Source: Candidatus Brachybacter algidus (lineage in GTDB: Bacteria > Bacteroidota > Bacteroidia > Chitinophagales > Saprospiraceae). From it: DNA of 64,000 bases. The stretch lies in the NCBI GenBank assembly GCA_016711705.1, contig JADJSK010000001.1, positions 868,001 through 932,000 of the forward strand. Direction: 5' to 3'. Position 1 is the stretch's first letter, and each line of letters opens with the position of its first letter. A program made the translations under genes and the position numbers. The notes below the pieces were generated by a model. That model had not been told where the DNA came from. It searched no databases and was given only the letters and a program-made list of their open reading frames with translations. Below are positions 37,644-46,676 of the stretch, in pieces.

Positions 37644-38600
37644 TTATGCTATTGTTGAACAGATTTTTTTGACAGTTTGGGTGTCACCCATTGTATAATA
37701 GTGCAAACATTCTATACCGCTCGCCTTGAGCTCTTTAGATTGTGCAATGCACCATTCAGTGCCAATTGCTTTTAATTGATCATCAGTAGTTGCTTTTTGA
37801 GCCTCTTTCACAAGGTCATTCGGAAGATTTACATAGAAATGTCTTGGAATGGAGTTCAGTTGATAAAGCTTGGTCAATGGTTTCAGTCCAGGTATGATTG
37901 GTACATTAATCCCTTTCTCTCTGCATGCTTTAACAAAAGAGAAGAAAGCTTGGTTATCAAAGAACATTTGTGTGACGATGTAATCAGCACCAGCATCAAC
38001 TTTAGCTTTCAGGTAATCAAGGTCCAGGTCAAGATTTGGTGATTCAAAGTGTTTTTCAGGATAACCGGCTACACCAATACAGAAATCAGTTTTACTCCCC
38101 TTTTCTATGTTGGAGTCCAGATAAGTTCCTTGATTCATGCCATCTATCTGCTTTATGAGGTCTACTGCATAATGATGACCATTGGTCTCAGGAATAAACT
38201 TATCTTCAAATTTTCTTGCATCACCTCTCAATGCCAGTACATTTTGCACATTGAGAAAATTGAGATCGATCAAAGCATTCTCAGTATCCTCTTGTGAGAA
38301 TCCACCACATATCAGGTGCGGAACAGCATCGATACCATAGCGATGCATGATAGCGGAACAAATGCCGACGGTTCCGGGACGTTTTCTGATGGAAGTTTTT
38401 TGATAATAACCACTTGGTTGCATTTGGTATAAAAACTCCTCCCTATGATATGTAACATCAACGAATGGTGGTTTAAATTCCATTAGTGGGTCCAGAGTTT
38501 TAAATATCGTCTGCATACTGCCACCTTTCAATGGAGGAAGTATTTCAAAAGAAATTAGAGTTTTGCCTTTTGCTTCGGCTATGTATTCAGTTACCTTCAT
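37644..38600 (-). CDS. metF: 5,10-methylenetetrahydrofolate reductase
   Basis: A flavin enzyme that makes 5-methyl-THF for methionine synthesis. The 318-residue protein has TLISFEILPPLKG (strand 1 with the catalytic glutamate region), FVDVTYHREEFLY, LICGGFSQEDTENALIDL, NVLALRGDARKF, GVAGYPEKHFESPNLDLDLDYLKAKVDAGADYIVTQMFFD and PIIPGLKPL. It is 8 bases upstream of fahA on the same strand. A -7 box TACCTTTG (minus, 38623-38630) lies just upstream. Confidence 0.94.
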   Translation of the reverse strand: MKVTEYIAEAKGKTLISFEILPPLKGGSMQTIFKTLDPLMEFKPPFVDVTYHREEFLYQMQPSGYYQKTSIRKRPGTVGICSAIMHRYGIDAVPHLICGGFSQEDTENALIDLNFLNVQNVLALRGDARKFEDKFIPETNGHHYAVDLIKQIDGMNQGTYLDSNIEKGSKTDFCIGVAGYPEKHFESPNLDLDLDYLKAKVDAGADYIVTQMFFDNQAFFSFVKACREKGINVPIIPGLKPLTKLYQLNSIPRHFYVNLPNDLVKEAQKATTDDQLKAIGTEWCIAQSKELKASGIECLHYYTMGDTQTVKKICSTIA

Positions 38601-38699
38601 TAAATCTTGTTAATATTGATGCCAAAGGTAAGATTTGTTGTATAAAATTGTAATATTTGAAGTGTGAAGTAAATATCAAATATTTAAAAATGTATTACA

Positions 38700-39188
38700 A
38701 TGGATAATTCAAACCCTAATTTTAAAAATATTTTTCTGGAACGTGCGGGAATACTTAAGCGATTTCTAAATTATGTGATCGATTTAATTGTTTTTGTTTT
38801 AGTCTTTGGATTCATTCTATTAATCTTACTTCCAAAACAAATAGTACAAGACGTTGAAAATATAAATCCTATATATAGTAATTTACTATATACAATTGTA
38901 TTTGGTATTTTTATTGGCACAGCAGAGGGATTATTAAGAGGAAAAACATTTGGCAAGTATTTAACTAAAACACTTACTGTAAATAAGGATGGCAGTAAAA
39001 TCGATTTCATAACGGGTTTTATGAGAGGCTTGATCAAAATTATTCCATTTTGTCCATTATCTGCTTTAAGTTCTATACCTCATCCATGGCAGGATACTTG
39101 GTCCAAGACAGTTGTAATAGATGTCAGATTAACACAATTTCATAATCTCAACCTTTTTAATGAAATAGGAAAGGAAAATAATAATTAG
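38700..39188 (+). CDS. RDD family membrane protein
   Basis: A 162-residue protein with the RDD arrangement: RAGILKRFLNYVIDLIVF (the arginine and aspartates in helix 1), a second helix near 60-75, then LLRGKTFGKYLTKTLTVNKDGSKIDFITGFMRGLIKIIPF. Family members are membrane proteins of poorly defined, possibly transport-related role. It stands alone, with a MITE-like copy beginning 4 bases after its stop. Confidence 0.85.
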   Translation: MDNSNPNFKNIFLERAGILKRFLNYVIDLIVFVLVFGFILLILLPKQIVQDVENINPIYSNLLYTIVFGIFIGTAEGLLRGKTFGKYLTKTLTVNKDGSKIDFITGFMRGLIKIIPFCPLSALSSIPHPWQDTWSKTVVIDVRLTQFHNLNLFNEIGKENNN

Positions 39189-39191
39189 TAA

Positions 39192-39591
39192 CTCAAGTTT
39201 CGGCGTTAATAATAAGTTTTAAGATTATTGCTACTACTCAAAATAAATTAGAAATTAAAAATTAGAAGTTAGTTCACCTGGAATGCTTTGCTTCCAAAAC
39301 CAAAATGATAACTTAAAAAAAAGGGAACGTAGATACCGCTGATATTTATGATATAAAAAGTTGTTTAGTACAATATCCCCTTCTGCAAGAGGGGGCCAAG
39401 GGGGAGTTATTGATATGTATAATTTTTATTATTTACATATTATTGATTAACAGTGTTTTGAGATGAGTTATATAAGAGAATGAAACTTCGAAAATTGAGT
39501 CTAGCAAATAAAACCATTCAGAAGTTTTTATATGAACTTTACAATATTTATATCTTTGACTATCTTTATATTAACCAACTACGAAACTTAA
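39192..39591. mobile_element. MITE-like element, divergent copy 3 (about 400 bp)
   Basis: The left end CTCAAGTTTCGGCGTTAATA and right end (reverse complement TTAAGTTTCGTAGTTGGTTAATA-like, ends 39591) match the termini of copies 1 and 2, but the interior differs. It includes a CCCCCTTCT...AGGGGGCCAAGGGGGAG segment (about 39378-39403) and AT-rich sequence. No coding frame or clear target duplication is seen. The gene-free stretch here is essentially this element. Confidence 0.5.
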
Positions 39592-39596
39592 ATTCT

Positions 39597-40433
39597 TTAA
39601 TTAATTTCAGACATTTTAATGACTAGCATTCGATTCTTACCTTGGATGTCTTTTTGTAATTTTGCGCTACTGTAGCCAATATGAATAGCTAAATCAAGTA
39701 TTTCATTTGCGAAGAATTCATTGCACTCCATTAATATCGCACCGTTAGCTGAAAGGTGAATTTTGGAGAATTCAAGAATTGCTCTGTAAAATTGAAGGGC
39801 ATTATCAGAGAAAAGTGCTAACTCTGGTTCATATCTGAGTGTGCTTGCACTCATTCTATCACTTTCCCAATGCTCAATATATGGTGGATTACTTATTATA
39901 AGATCAAATTTAGTTTCAAAATGTTCTTTTGGGTCTAGGATATTATCTTCAAAAAGTTGAATTTCTGTTTTATGAAAATTGGAATTTATTCGAGTTACCT
40001 CAAGAGCTTCCTTAGAAACATCCATTGCAGAGACCCCTAAAACCGGAAGATTCTTCTTAATCGTTACCGCAATACATCCACTCCCTGTGCCAATATCCAA
40101 TACATTTTTGTAACCATACTTCTTAGCAAAATCAATTGCTATTTCTACCAACTCTTCTGTTTCAGGGCGTGGAATAAGTACTCTTTGATCAACAAAAAAT
40201 TCAACTCCGTAGAACCAAGATTTACCTGTGATGTATTGCACAGGCTCGTCATTTAATACTCTTTGGAGCGCATTGTCTAATATGATGGTTTCTTCTGTTG
40301 TTAAATTTTCGAGCTTGAAGGCGGCTTCTTTGCCTAATAGATCCAATAGTAAGACCTTCAGGATGGAAGCTGATTCATCCGAACCATGAAGGTTATCGAG
40401 CAACTCTAATTTGATAGAAATCGAATCCTTCAT
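39597..40433 (-). CDS. prmC: Release factor glutamine methyltransferase PrmC
   Basis: PrmC methylates the glutamine of the GGQ motif in release factors RF1/RF2. The 278-residue protein has PVQYITGKSWFYGVEFFVDQRVLIPRPETEELV, the SAM loop VLDIGTGSGCIAV and the substrate motif IISNPPYIEHWE. Length is normal. It is flanked on both sides by MITE-like copies: copy 3 ends 5 bases from its stop codon and copy 2 lies about 150 bases upstream. The gene itself is intact. Confidence 0.94.
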   Translation of the reverse strand: MKDSISIKLELLDNLHGSDESASILKVLLLDLLGKEAAFKLENLTTEETIILDNALQRVLNDEPVQYITGKSWFYGVEFFVDQRVLIPRPETEELVEIAIDFAKKYGYKNVLDIGTGSGCIAVTIKKNLPVLGVSAMDVSKEALEVTRINSNFHKTEIQLFEDNILDPKEHFETKFDLIISNPPYIEHWESDRMSASTLRYEPELALFSDNALQFYRAILEFSKIHLSANGAILMECNEFFANEILDLAIHIGYSSAKLQKDIQGKNRMLVIKMSEIN

Positions 40434-40580
40434 TTTACAATCTGAAGTTAGAAGTTAAAAATTAGAAATTAGAATGATGATCCCTTAGTTGTAATCAACA
40501 AACTATATTACTTAACCAGATCGAACAGGTTATAAAGTTTAAAAATCTATTAAAAATAATACCTCAACTTTAATCATTAT

Positions 40581-40850
40581 CTCAAGTTTCGGCAGTTAAG
40601 TAATAAAGGTAGATGGCTGATGTTAGATGATAGATGCTTGCCCGACTAGCCAAAGTGACGGCGGGGAGTTTAGTCAATTGATAGATATTTTTTTCTTTAA
40701 TAGGTTTAATAGAAAAAATATCCATGTGATTGATGGATCCCGCAGTTGCGGGACTAAAATCTACCCCGCCTTCGCTATAGCTTTGTCGGACAAGCTTCTA
40801 ACATCTAACATTTTATTAAAATTTAAATTTTCTCTTAAACGAAACTTAAG
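40581..40850. mobile_element. MITE-like element, copy 2 (270 bp)
   Basis: It begins CTCAAGTTTCGGCAGTTAAG and ends CGAAACTTAAG. It matches copy 1 closely except for an inserted segment around CTTGCCCGACTAGCC...GGCGGGG that can pair with the downstream ACCCCGCC. Near-identical TCATTA flanks (40574-40579 and 40851-40856) suggest a short target duplication. The 40434-40867 gap is mainly this element; no gene is seen. Confidence 0.7.
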
Positions 40851-40867
40851 TCATTAATAATGATAAT

Positions 40868-41344
40868 TTACTCCTCTTCTTCTTCGCTAATGATTGGATG
40901 GATCATTGGTAGATGGATAAGTACACGTTCTTCTCTGCTTATAGTAGCAAACCCTAGAATACCACCAGATGCATTAGCGATTCTGTGCGCAAAGCTCAGA
41001 TAGTCCTGATATAATCTTCTTGATACAGAATTTGGCAATTTATCGAAAACCGCATTAACTCGTGATATTTGATTGGCATAAAGATCTTCAGATTCTCTTG
41101 AAATTGTTGCCGTGGTGCGAGCATCAGTCAATTTCTGAGTAAAATCCTGACCGATTTCATCATAAAACTCATAAAAAATATGATTTGCTTCATAGCCCCT
41201 GACTTTAATGGTATTGATAGCTTCGTTTATTTCAGCATCATTAAGATTCCCTTCAGCTGATGCAATGAGCAAAGTGATAGAGACGAAAGCATCTTTAAGT
41301 ATCTGTCTATCTTCTTGAGATAATGTATCAAAGTATTTTGCCAT
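40868..41344 (-). CDS. Conserved hypothetical helical protein
   Basis: A 158-residue, entirely soluble, alpha-helical protein: LSQEDRQILKDAFVSITLLIASAEGNLNDAEINEAI, then a long helical region and an acidic tail (EEEEE). The opening helices with a small A-x-E-G-x-x-D-x-x-E turn recall TerB-like folds, which is only a pattern-level guess. It is divergent from mutS. I do not assign a function. Confidence 0.7.
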   Translation of the reverse strand: MAKYFDTLSQEDRQILKDAFVSITLLIASAEGNLNDAEINEAINTIKVRGYEANHIFYEFYDEIGQDFTQKLTDARTTATISRESEDLYANQISRVNAVFDKLPNSVSRRLYQDYLSFAHRIANASGGILGFATISREERVLIHLPMIHPIISEEEEE

Positions 41345-41465
41345 TAGGATTTAGTATTTTTAAACTAATTAAGGAAAAATTGTTAGATATTTACATAATA
41401 AATTACCTAAATACCTCACAAATATATACTCTTGTTTCTAATTTCATCCTTTTAAAAATAAAATT

Positions 41466-44135
41466 TTGGCAAAAAATTCAAAAGGCAGCCATTCAATCAA
41501 AGGAGATGGAACTACTCCGCTGATGCGCCAATACAATGATATTAAATCAAAATATCCCGACGCCCTGCTGTTGTTTAGAGTGGGAGATTTCTATGAGACC
41601 TTTGGAGAAGATGCTGTCAAAGTAGCGTCAATACTAGGTATTGTGCTTACTTCAAGGAATAATGGAGGAAATGATGTTGAACTTGCCGGCTTCCCTTACC
41701 ATAGCTTGGACATTTATTTGCCTAGACTGGTAAAAGAAGGCTATAGAGTAGCTATATGCGATCAACTTGAGAAACCAAGTAAAGAGAAAAAAATTGTAGC
41801 TCGTGGCGTCACTAATGTTATCACACCGGGGCTTACACTCGATGATTCAATACTTCATTCCAAAGCAAATAACTACCTGTGTGCCATACATATAGAAAGG
41901 GAAAATGAATTCGGTGTATCTTTCCTGGATCTGTCCACTGGAGAATTTATGATCGCAGAAGGCAACCAAACAGTCATCGAAAGTCTTTTTCAACGTTTTC
42001 AGCCTGCCGAGATTATTTTTAGCAAAAAGGATAAAAGGAAAATTCTGGACATCATAAAAGATCAATGGCCGGTATTTCATATTGATGACTGGGTATTTGT
42101 CCATGAAACCAGCTACAATAAGTTACTCAACCATTTCAAAGTCAGCTCTTTAAAGGGTTTCGGAATAGATTCAATGAATAGTGGGCAAATAGCTGCAGGA
42201 GCGATCTTGCACTATATCGAAATGAATCAAAACAAGGAAATTTCGCACATCAATAAGATCACAAAGATTCCGCAAGAAGATTACATGTGGCTGGACAGAT
42301 TTACGATTCAAAACCTTGAGCTTGTCACTGAATTACATTCTGAAGGGCGAAGCCTGGTGGATGTGCTAGATCATTGCTCGACTCCGATGGGTACAAGGAT
42401 GATGCGCAAATGGATCTTACTTCCACTATTGTCTGAGAGTATGATCAACAGTCGCTTGAATATTGTTGAGTATCTGTTGTCTCACAAAGAACTTTGTATC
42501 CAGATCAGTTCCTTTCTTAAACAAATAGGTGATTTGGAAAGACTCATAAGTAAATCAGCTATGGGTAAAATTCAACCCCGAGAGACACTCCACATAAAGA
42601 AAGCTTTGCTTAGTAGTCATAATGTTCAATTATTGTTGCACGAGACTCAAGTTGAAGATCTGATTACCATGTCAGAGCTCATCAATCCATGCCACCATTT
42701 GATTTGTTCTATAGAAGATACTATAAAGGAGGAGGCTCCTACCCTAGTTATGAAAGGTAATTTCATCAAAGATGGCGTTGATGAAACGCTTGATGAATAC
42801 CGCTATTTGGTGAAAAATGCTAAGCAAGTGATGCAGGAGGTATTGGATAAAGAAACTGAAAGTAGTGGAATTCCGAACCTTAAACTTGGCTTCAATAATG
42901 TATTTGGATATTATTTCGAAGTTACTGCAAGACACAAATACATTACTCCACCGGAGACATGGATACGAAAACAGACACTTGCAAATGCCGAAAGATATAT
43001 TACTGAAGAATTAAAAGAGTTGGAAGTAAAAATTTTGCATGCAGAAAATGCTATGCAGGAGATCGAAGAGGCTTTATATGTTCAACTCATTATAAAAATC
43101 AATGAATATATAGAAAATATTCAAGCTACTTGCGCCCAACTCGGACGTCTTGACTGTCTTCTTTCATTCGCTCATCAAGCCAGAATGTTGGATTATAATA
43201 GACCCGAGTTCAACGATGAAGGTATAATAGAGATAATTCAAGGTAGACATCCTATAATTGAATCGATGATGGGTCATGATAAAACATATATTCCAAATGA
43301 CCTCTTACTTGATCAGAAAAGCCAGCAGATCATTATCCTAACAGGACCCAACATGGCAGGTAAGTCAGCTGTATTGAGACAAACCGGACTTATTGCTTTA
43401 ATGTCGCAGATCGGGTCTTACGTTCCGGCGAAAAAAGCCAAACTAAGCATTGTTGATAAATTGTTTACCAGGGTGGGTGCTTCTGATAACATCTCCGGAG
43501 GTGAATCCACTTTCATGGTAGAGATGAATGAGACAGCAAGCATCATGAATAATCTTACGGATAAAAGTCTTATTCTGCTGGATGAAATAGGACGTGGCAC
43601 AGCTACATATGATGGAATAAGCATCGCATGGGCCCTGGCAGAATTTCTTCATGACAATGAAGCAGGAAAACCTAAGACGCTCTTCGCTACACATTATCAT
43701 GAATTAAATGAATTAACTCATAAATTGGACAGAGTTAAAAATTTCAATGTTGCTGTAAAAGAAACAAAGGACAAGGTGATCTTTCTATATAAACTGGTAG
43801 AAGGAGGCAGCGAACATAGCTTTGGAATTCATGTCGCCAAGATGGCCGGTATGCCACAAAGAGTCATCGATAGATCTAATGAGATCATGCATCAGCTTGA
43901 AGAAAAATCCATAGCGCTATCCGGAAGCAGTAAGAAACAAACGAAAGAAATATTGTCAGCCCTCAAAGCACCGGTATATCAACTTTCTATCTTTGAAACA
44001 GATGACCCTTCTATAGGTGAAATCAGAAACATACTGCTGGAACTACAACCCGAGTTAATGACTCCAATCGACTGTCTTATTAAACTTAAGGAATTGCAGG
44101 AATTAGTCCAGAAGAGTTTGCTGGACAGTCTTTAA
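41466..44135 (+). CDS. mutS: DNA mismatch repair protein MutS
   Basis: MutS recognises mismatches and recruits MutL. The 889-residue protein has the mismatch-stacking motif F-Y-E at residues 42-44 (GDFYETFGEDA), the connector and lever domains, then the ATPase: Walker A GPNMAGKSAVLRQTG, signature SGGESTFMVEMNE, Walker B LILLDEIGRGTATYDG and the H-loop ATHYHELNEL. It ends with a helix-turn region near the C-terminus. The start is TTG at 41466; no ATG precedes TPLMRQY, so TTG is used. Length is normal. No neighbour is functionally linked. Confidence 0.96.
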   Translation: MAKNSKGSHSIKGDGTTPLMRQYNDIKSKYPDALLLFRVGDFYETFGEDAVKVASILGIVLTSRNNGGNDVELAGFPYHSLDIYLPRLVKEGYRVAICDQLEKPSKEKKIVARGVTNVITPGLTLDDSILHSKANNYLCAIHIERENEFGVSFLDLSTGEFMIAEGNQTVIESLFQRFQPAEIIFSKKDKRKILDIIKDQWPVFHIDDWVFVHETSYNKLLNHFKVSSLKGFGIDSMNSGQIAAGAILHYIEMNQNKEISHINKITKIPQEDYMWLDRFTIQNLELVTELHSEGRSLVDVLDHCSTPMGTRMMRKWILLPLLSESMINSRLNIVEYLLSHKELCIQISSFLKQIGDLERLISKSAMGKIQPRETLHIKKALLSSHNVQLLLHETQVEDLITMSELINPCHHLICSIEDTIKEEAPTLVMKGNFIKDGVDETLDEYRYLVKNAKQVMQEVLDKETESSGIPNLKLGFNNVFGYYFEVTARHKYITPPETWIRKQTLANAERYITEELKELEVKILHAENAMQEIEEALYVQLIIKINEYIENIQATCAQLGRLDCLLSFAHQARMLDYNRPEFNDEGIIEIIQGRHPIIESMMGHDKTYIPNDLLLDQKSQQIIILTGPNMAGKSAVLRQTGLIALMSQIGSYVPAKKAKLSIVDKLFTRVGASDNISGGESTFMVEMNETASIMNNLTDKSLILLDEIGRGTATYDGISIAWALAEFLHDNEAGKPKTLFATHYHELNELTHKLDRVKNFNVAVKETKDKVIFLYKLVEGGSEHSFGIHVAKMAGMPQRVIDRSNEIMHQLEEKSIALSGSSKKQTKEILSALKAPVYQLSIFETDDPSIGEIRNILLELQPELMTPIDCLIKLKELQELVQKSLLDSL

Positions 44136-44384
44136 CAATGGTAAAAGTGAAAAGTGTAAATTGAAAATGGAGCTAAGAATGCGCGGTCTTCTTTAATTTT
44201 GTGTTATTAATAAGCCTTATGGCTGATGGCCATTGGTCAATTGGTCAATTGGTCTTATTTGATAGCTAAGATAACTTTAATTTGAAAATTGATAATAGTT
44301 CAACAAAGCGGCATAATTCACTTATAAGTTTTTTTTATACTAGCAGGATCAATTTTCCTCAACCTCCTTTAAAAATAAAAATAT
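44136..44384. other. Gene-free spacer with TTGGTCAA-type repeats
   Basis: This stretch holds a short array of (CA)ATTGGTC units near 44237-44262 and otherwise AT-rich sequence. It leads into the operator/promoter of the Rrf2 gene. Confidence 0.55.
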
Positions 44385-44406
44385 TAGTGGATATTTCTGT
44401 CCACTA
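44385..44406. promoter_or_regulatory. Operator dyad 1: TAGTGGA-N8-TCCACTA (Rrf2 autoregulatory site)
   Basis: A perfect 7-bp dyad (extending to 9 bp with ATTAGTGGA / TCCACTAAT) with an 8-base spacer. It ends 15 bases before the -7 box of the Rrf2 gene and covers the expected -33 region, so a bound regulator would block polymerase. A second matching dyad lies before the oxidase gene (44898). Confidence 0.72.
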
Positions 44407-44420
44407 ATAAATATAATAAT

Positions 44421-44428
44421 TACCTTTG
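44421..44428 (+). promoter_or_regulatory. -7 box (TACCTTTG) of the Rrf2 regulator gene
   Basis: It matches the Bacteroidota TAnnTTTG box and lies 19 bases before the start codon. The -33 region falls inside operator dyad 1. Confidence 0.6.
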
Positions 44429-44447
44429 CATTGTAAATTACTACCAG

Positions 44448-44882
44448 ATGTTTTCAAAAGCATGCGAATACGGCATTAGAGCAACTATCTACATAGCTGA
44501 GCAATCAATTAGTAACAGAAAAGTTAGTTTGAAAGATGTAGCCAAGGCAATTGAATCTCCTGAAGCATATACTTCAAAAATTCTGCAACAACTTTCCAAG
44601 CACAAAATTATCAACTCTTCAAAAGGGCCTACCGGAGGATTTTCGCTAGACAACCAATCGATGGAAAACATTACATTAAGCACTATTGTTTCTGCTATAG
44701 ACGGCAACAATATATATACAGGTTGTGGATTAGGACTCAAAAAATGCAATGAGAAAATGCCATGCCCTGTTCACTTTCAGTTTAAAGAAATAAGAAATTC
44801 ACTTAAACAAATGCTTGAAGAAACAAATGTTAAAGCATTAACTACTGGCTTGGCAAATGGGCTAACTTTCTTGAAGAGGTAA
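44448..44882 (+). CDS. Rrf2-family Fe-S transcriptional regulator (NsrR/IscR-like)
   Basis: A 144-residue winged-helix repressor of the Rrf2 family, whose members sense NO, oxygen or Fe-S status through a cluster. The DNA-binding N-terminus (FSKACEYGIRATIYIAEQ, then VSLKDVAKAIESPEAYTSKILQQL) and wing (KGPTGGFSL) are clear. Three cysteines in the cluster loop are at C93, C100 and C106 (TGCGLGLKKCNEKMPCPVHF). The neighbours (RIC, truncated hemoglobin, heme-copper oxidase) favour an NO sensor over a cysteine regulator. Operator dyad 1 sits on its own promoter and dyad 2 follows its stop. Calling it nsrR would be inference. Confidence 0.88.
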   Translation: MFSKACEYGIRATIYIAEQSISNRKVSLKDVAKAIESPEAYTSKILQQLSKHKIINSSKGPTGGFSLDNQSMENITLSTIVSAIDGNNIYTGCGLGLKKCNEKMPCPVHFQFKEIRNSLKQMLEETNVKALTTGLANGLTFLKR

Positions 44883-44897
44883 AAAAATTTATCATAA

Positions 44898-44919
44898 TAG
44901 TGGACAACAATATCCAATA
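44898..44919. promoter_or_regulatory. Operator dyad 2: TAGTGGA-N8-TCCAATA before the heme-copper gene
   Basis: It has the same half-sites and identical 8-base spacing as dyad 1, with one change in the right arm. It lies 9 bases before the oxidase start codon. No separate -7 box is obvious here, so it may modulate readthrough or translation start accessibility rather than a separate promoter. Confidence 0.6.
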
Positions 44920-44928
44920 TATAAAATA

Positions 44929-46671
44929 ATGGAATCAAAAAGTATACTTAGCGAAACAGGCATTATCATTACAATAATCCTAGTATTAATTCCCTTAGTG
45001 GTTGCATCTATCATCATTATTCTAAAAGCATTCGCTGCTTTCAATAATGTTATTAAAAGAAAGGAATTAGAGAAATTTAATACCTATTTAAAAGGATTAA
45101 GTCCTGAAGAAGCGCTTAAGCTGGAGCAAAGACAAAAGGAACTCGAATTCAATCTAAAAAATAACGAATTAGCCGGCGATAATCCACCTCAAGACAGTAA
45201 GGGTTTAATATCAAATGTTTCTGAAATAGCAACACTGCGTTTTATTGAGCAAAAGAAAAGAAGTCAACCAAGGCCAAATATTGAACCTGATCTTACAAAA
45301 ATGATTTTATGGTATATTGGTTGCGCTATTGTATGGCTTTTATTTGGAACTACTGTAGGCGAATATGTTGGCATAAAGTTCGTCACACCAGATATAGACT
45401 CTTTTAGTTGGTTGAGCTTTGGCAGATTGAGACCTGTACATACGAATGCTGTTTTCTGGGGATGGTCATCACTGGCGATGATGGGATTGGCATACTATGT
45501 GGTACCAAGAGTAAGCAATGTGCCGATATTCAGCATAAAGATTGGTTATTGGACACTCGGCCTGATAAATGCATCAGTAGTACTTGGAAGTATATGCCTG
45601 ATGGCAGGAATTAATAATAGTGGTGGAGAATACAGAGAATATATATGGCCAATTATGCTTCTTTTTGGTATTGGCATTATCATCTCATTAATTAATTTTT
45701 TCAAAACTATTGCTAACCGAACTTCCAAAGAAATATACGTATCCAATTGGTATATAATATCCGCAATGATGTTTGTAATCGTTATTGCAGTAGTAGCTTA
45801 TGTTCCGACATGGCAGAACGGTTTGGGCGAGACAATTGTGCAAGGATATTACATGCATCAAGGTGTTGGAATGTGGTTTATGCTTTTTAGTCTTGGACTA
45901 ATGTATTATTTTTTACCACAGCAACTAAACAAGCCTATATATTCATATAGTTTAGGAATTCTAGCATTTTGGACCCAAATTCTATTTTATACGCTTATTG
46001 GCACCCATCATTTTATATTTAGTTCAATTCCCTGGTGGCTTCAAACCATAGCTATAGTAGGAAGTGTCGGAATGATTATACCTGTGGTTGCAGGTACTAC
46101 AAACTTTTTAATGACTTTTAAAGGTTCGTGGAATAAAATATCAGGAAGTTACACATTGCCGTTTTACTTGATAGGTATAATCTTTTATTTTACCGGGTCT
46201 TTGCAAGGCACTGCGGAAGCGTTTAGGTTTACTAATTTGGCATGGCATTTTACAGACTTTACTGTTGCACACTCACACCAGACGATGTATGGTATTATAG
46301 CTTTTATGCTTTGGGGATTTATTTATACCATCGTACCAAGGCTAACTGGAAGAGAACCTTCACAAATATTAGTAGGAGCACATTTTTGGTTGGCCTTCAT
46401 TGGTCTTTTATTTTATACATTCCCTTTAATGTACGGCTCTACGCTCACAGGATTAATCTGGATGGATGGTGGAGCATTCATTGATAGCGTGACACTTATG
46501 GCGCCATACTGGTTATGGCGTGCGATAGGTGGTTCGTTCTTGTGGATCACTCACATCATATTTTCTTATAATTTTTATGAAATGGTGAGCAAAAAAGAAA
46601 AAATAGAAATCCCTAAATCAGCTATAGAAATATTAAAAGCAAAATCTGAATTAGACAAAAAAACTAGTTAA
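44929..46671 (+). CDS. cbb3-like heme-copper oxidase subunit I with N-terminal extension
   Basis: A polytopic C-family heme-copper protein that would reduce O2 or NO using electrons from the adjacent cytochrome. In the 580 residues I see the low-spin heme histidine H171 (RPVHTNAVFWGW), CuB ligands H310 (YYMHQGVGMWF) and H360/H361 (GTHHFIF), heme ligands H448 and H450 (TVAHSHQTMYG), and a tyrosine Y420 at the position of the cbb3 cross-linked tyrosine. An extra N-terminal part (residues 1-120) holds one membrane helix and a charged coiled coil. Against canonical CcoN, HNAVGFF is replaced by HQGVGMW. There is no ccoQ, ccoG or ccoS here. NO reductase activity is possible. Confidence 0.82.
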   Translation: MESKSILSETGIIITIILVLIPLVVASIIIILKAFAAFNNVIKRKELEKFNTYLKGLSPEEALKLEQRQKELEFNLKNNELAGDNPPQDSKGLISNVSEIATLRFIEQKKRSQPRPNIEPDLTKMILWYIGCAIVWLLFGTTVGEYVGIKFVTPDIDSFSWLSFGRLRPVHTNAVFWGWSSLAMMGLAYYVVPRVSNVPIFSIKIGYWTLGLINASVVLGSICLMAGINNSGGEYREYIWPIMLLFGIGIIISLINFFKTIANRTSKEIYVSNWYIISAMMFVIVIAVVAYVPTWQNGLGETIVQGYYMHQGVGMWFMLFSLGLMYYFLPQQLNKPIYSYSLGILAFWTQILFYTLIGTHHFIFSSIPWWLQTIAIVGSVGMIIPVVAGTTNFLMTFKGSWNKISGSYTLPFYLIGIIFYFTGSLQGTAEAFRFTNLAWHFTDFTVAHSHQTMYGIIAFMLWGFIYTIVPRLTGREPSQILVGAHFWLAFIGLLFYTFPLMYGSTLTGLIWMDGGAFIDSVTLMAPYWLWRAIGGSFLWITHIIFSYNFYEMVSKKEKIEIPKSAIEILKAKSELDKKTS

Positions 46672-46676
46672 ACAAA

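Noticed and set aside
44448..44882. Naming the Rrf2 gene nsrR or iscR
   Set aside because: The three cysteines and context suggest NsrR-like sensing, but family assignment needs phylogeny; left unnamed.
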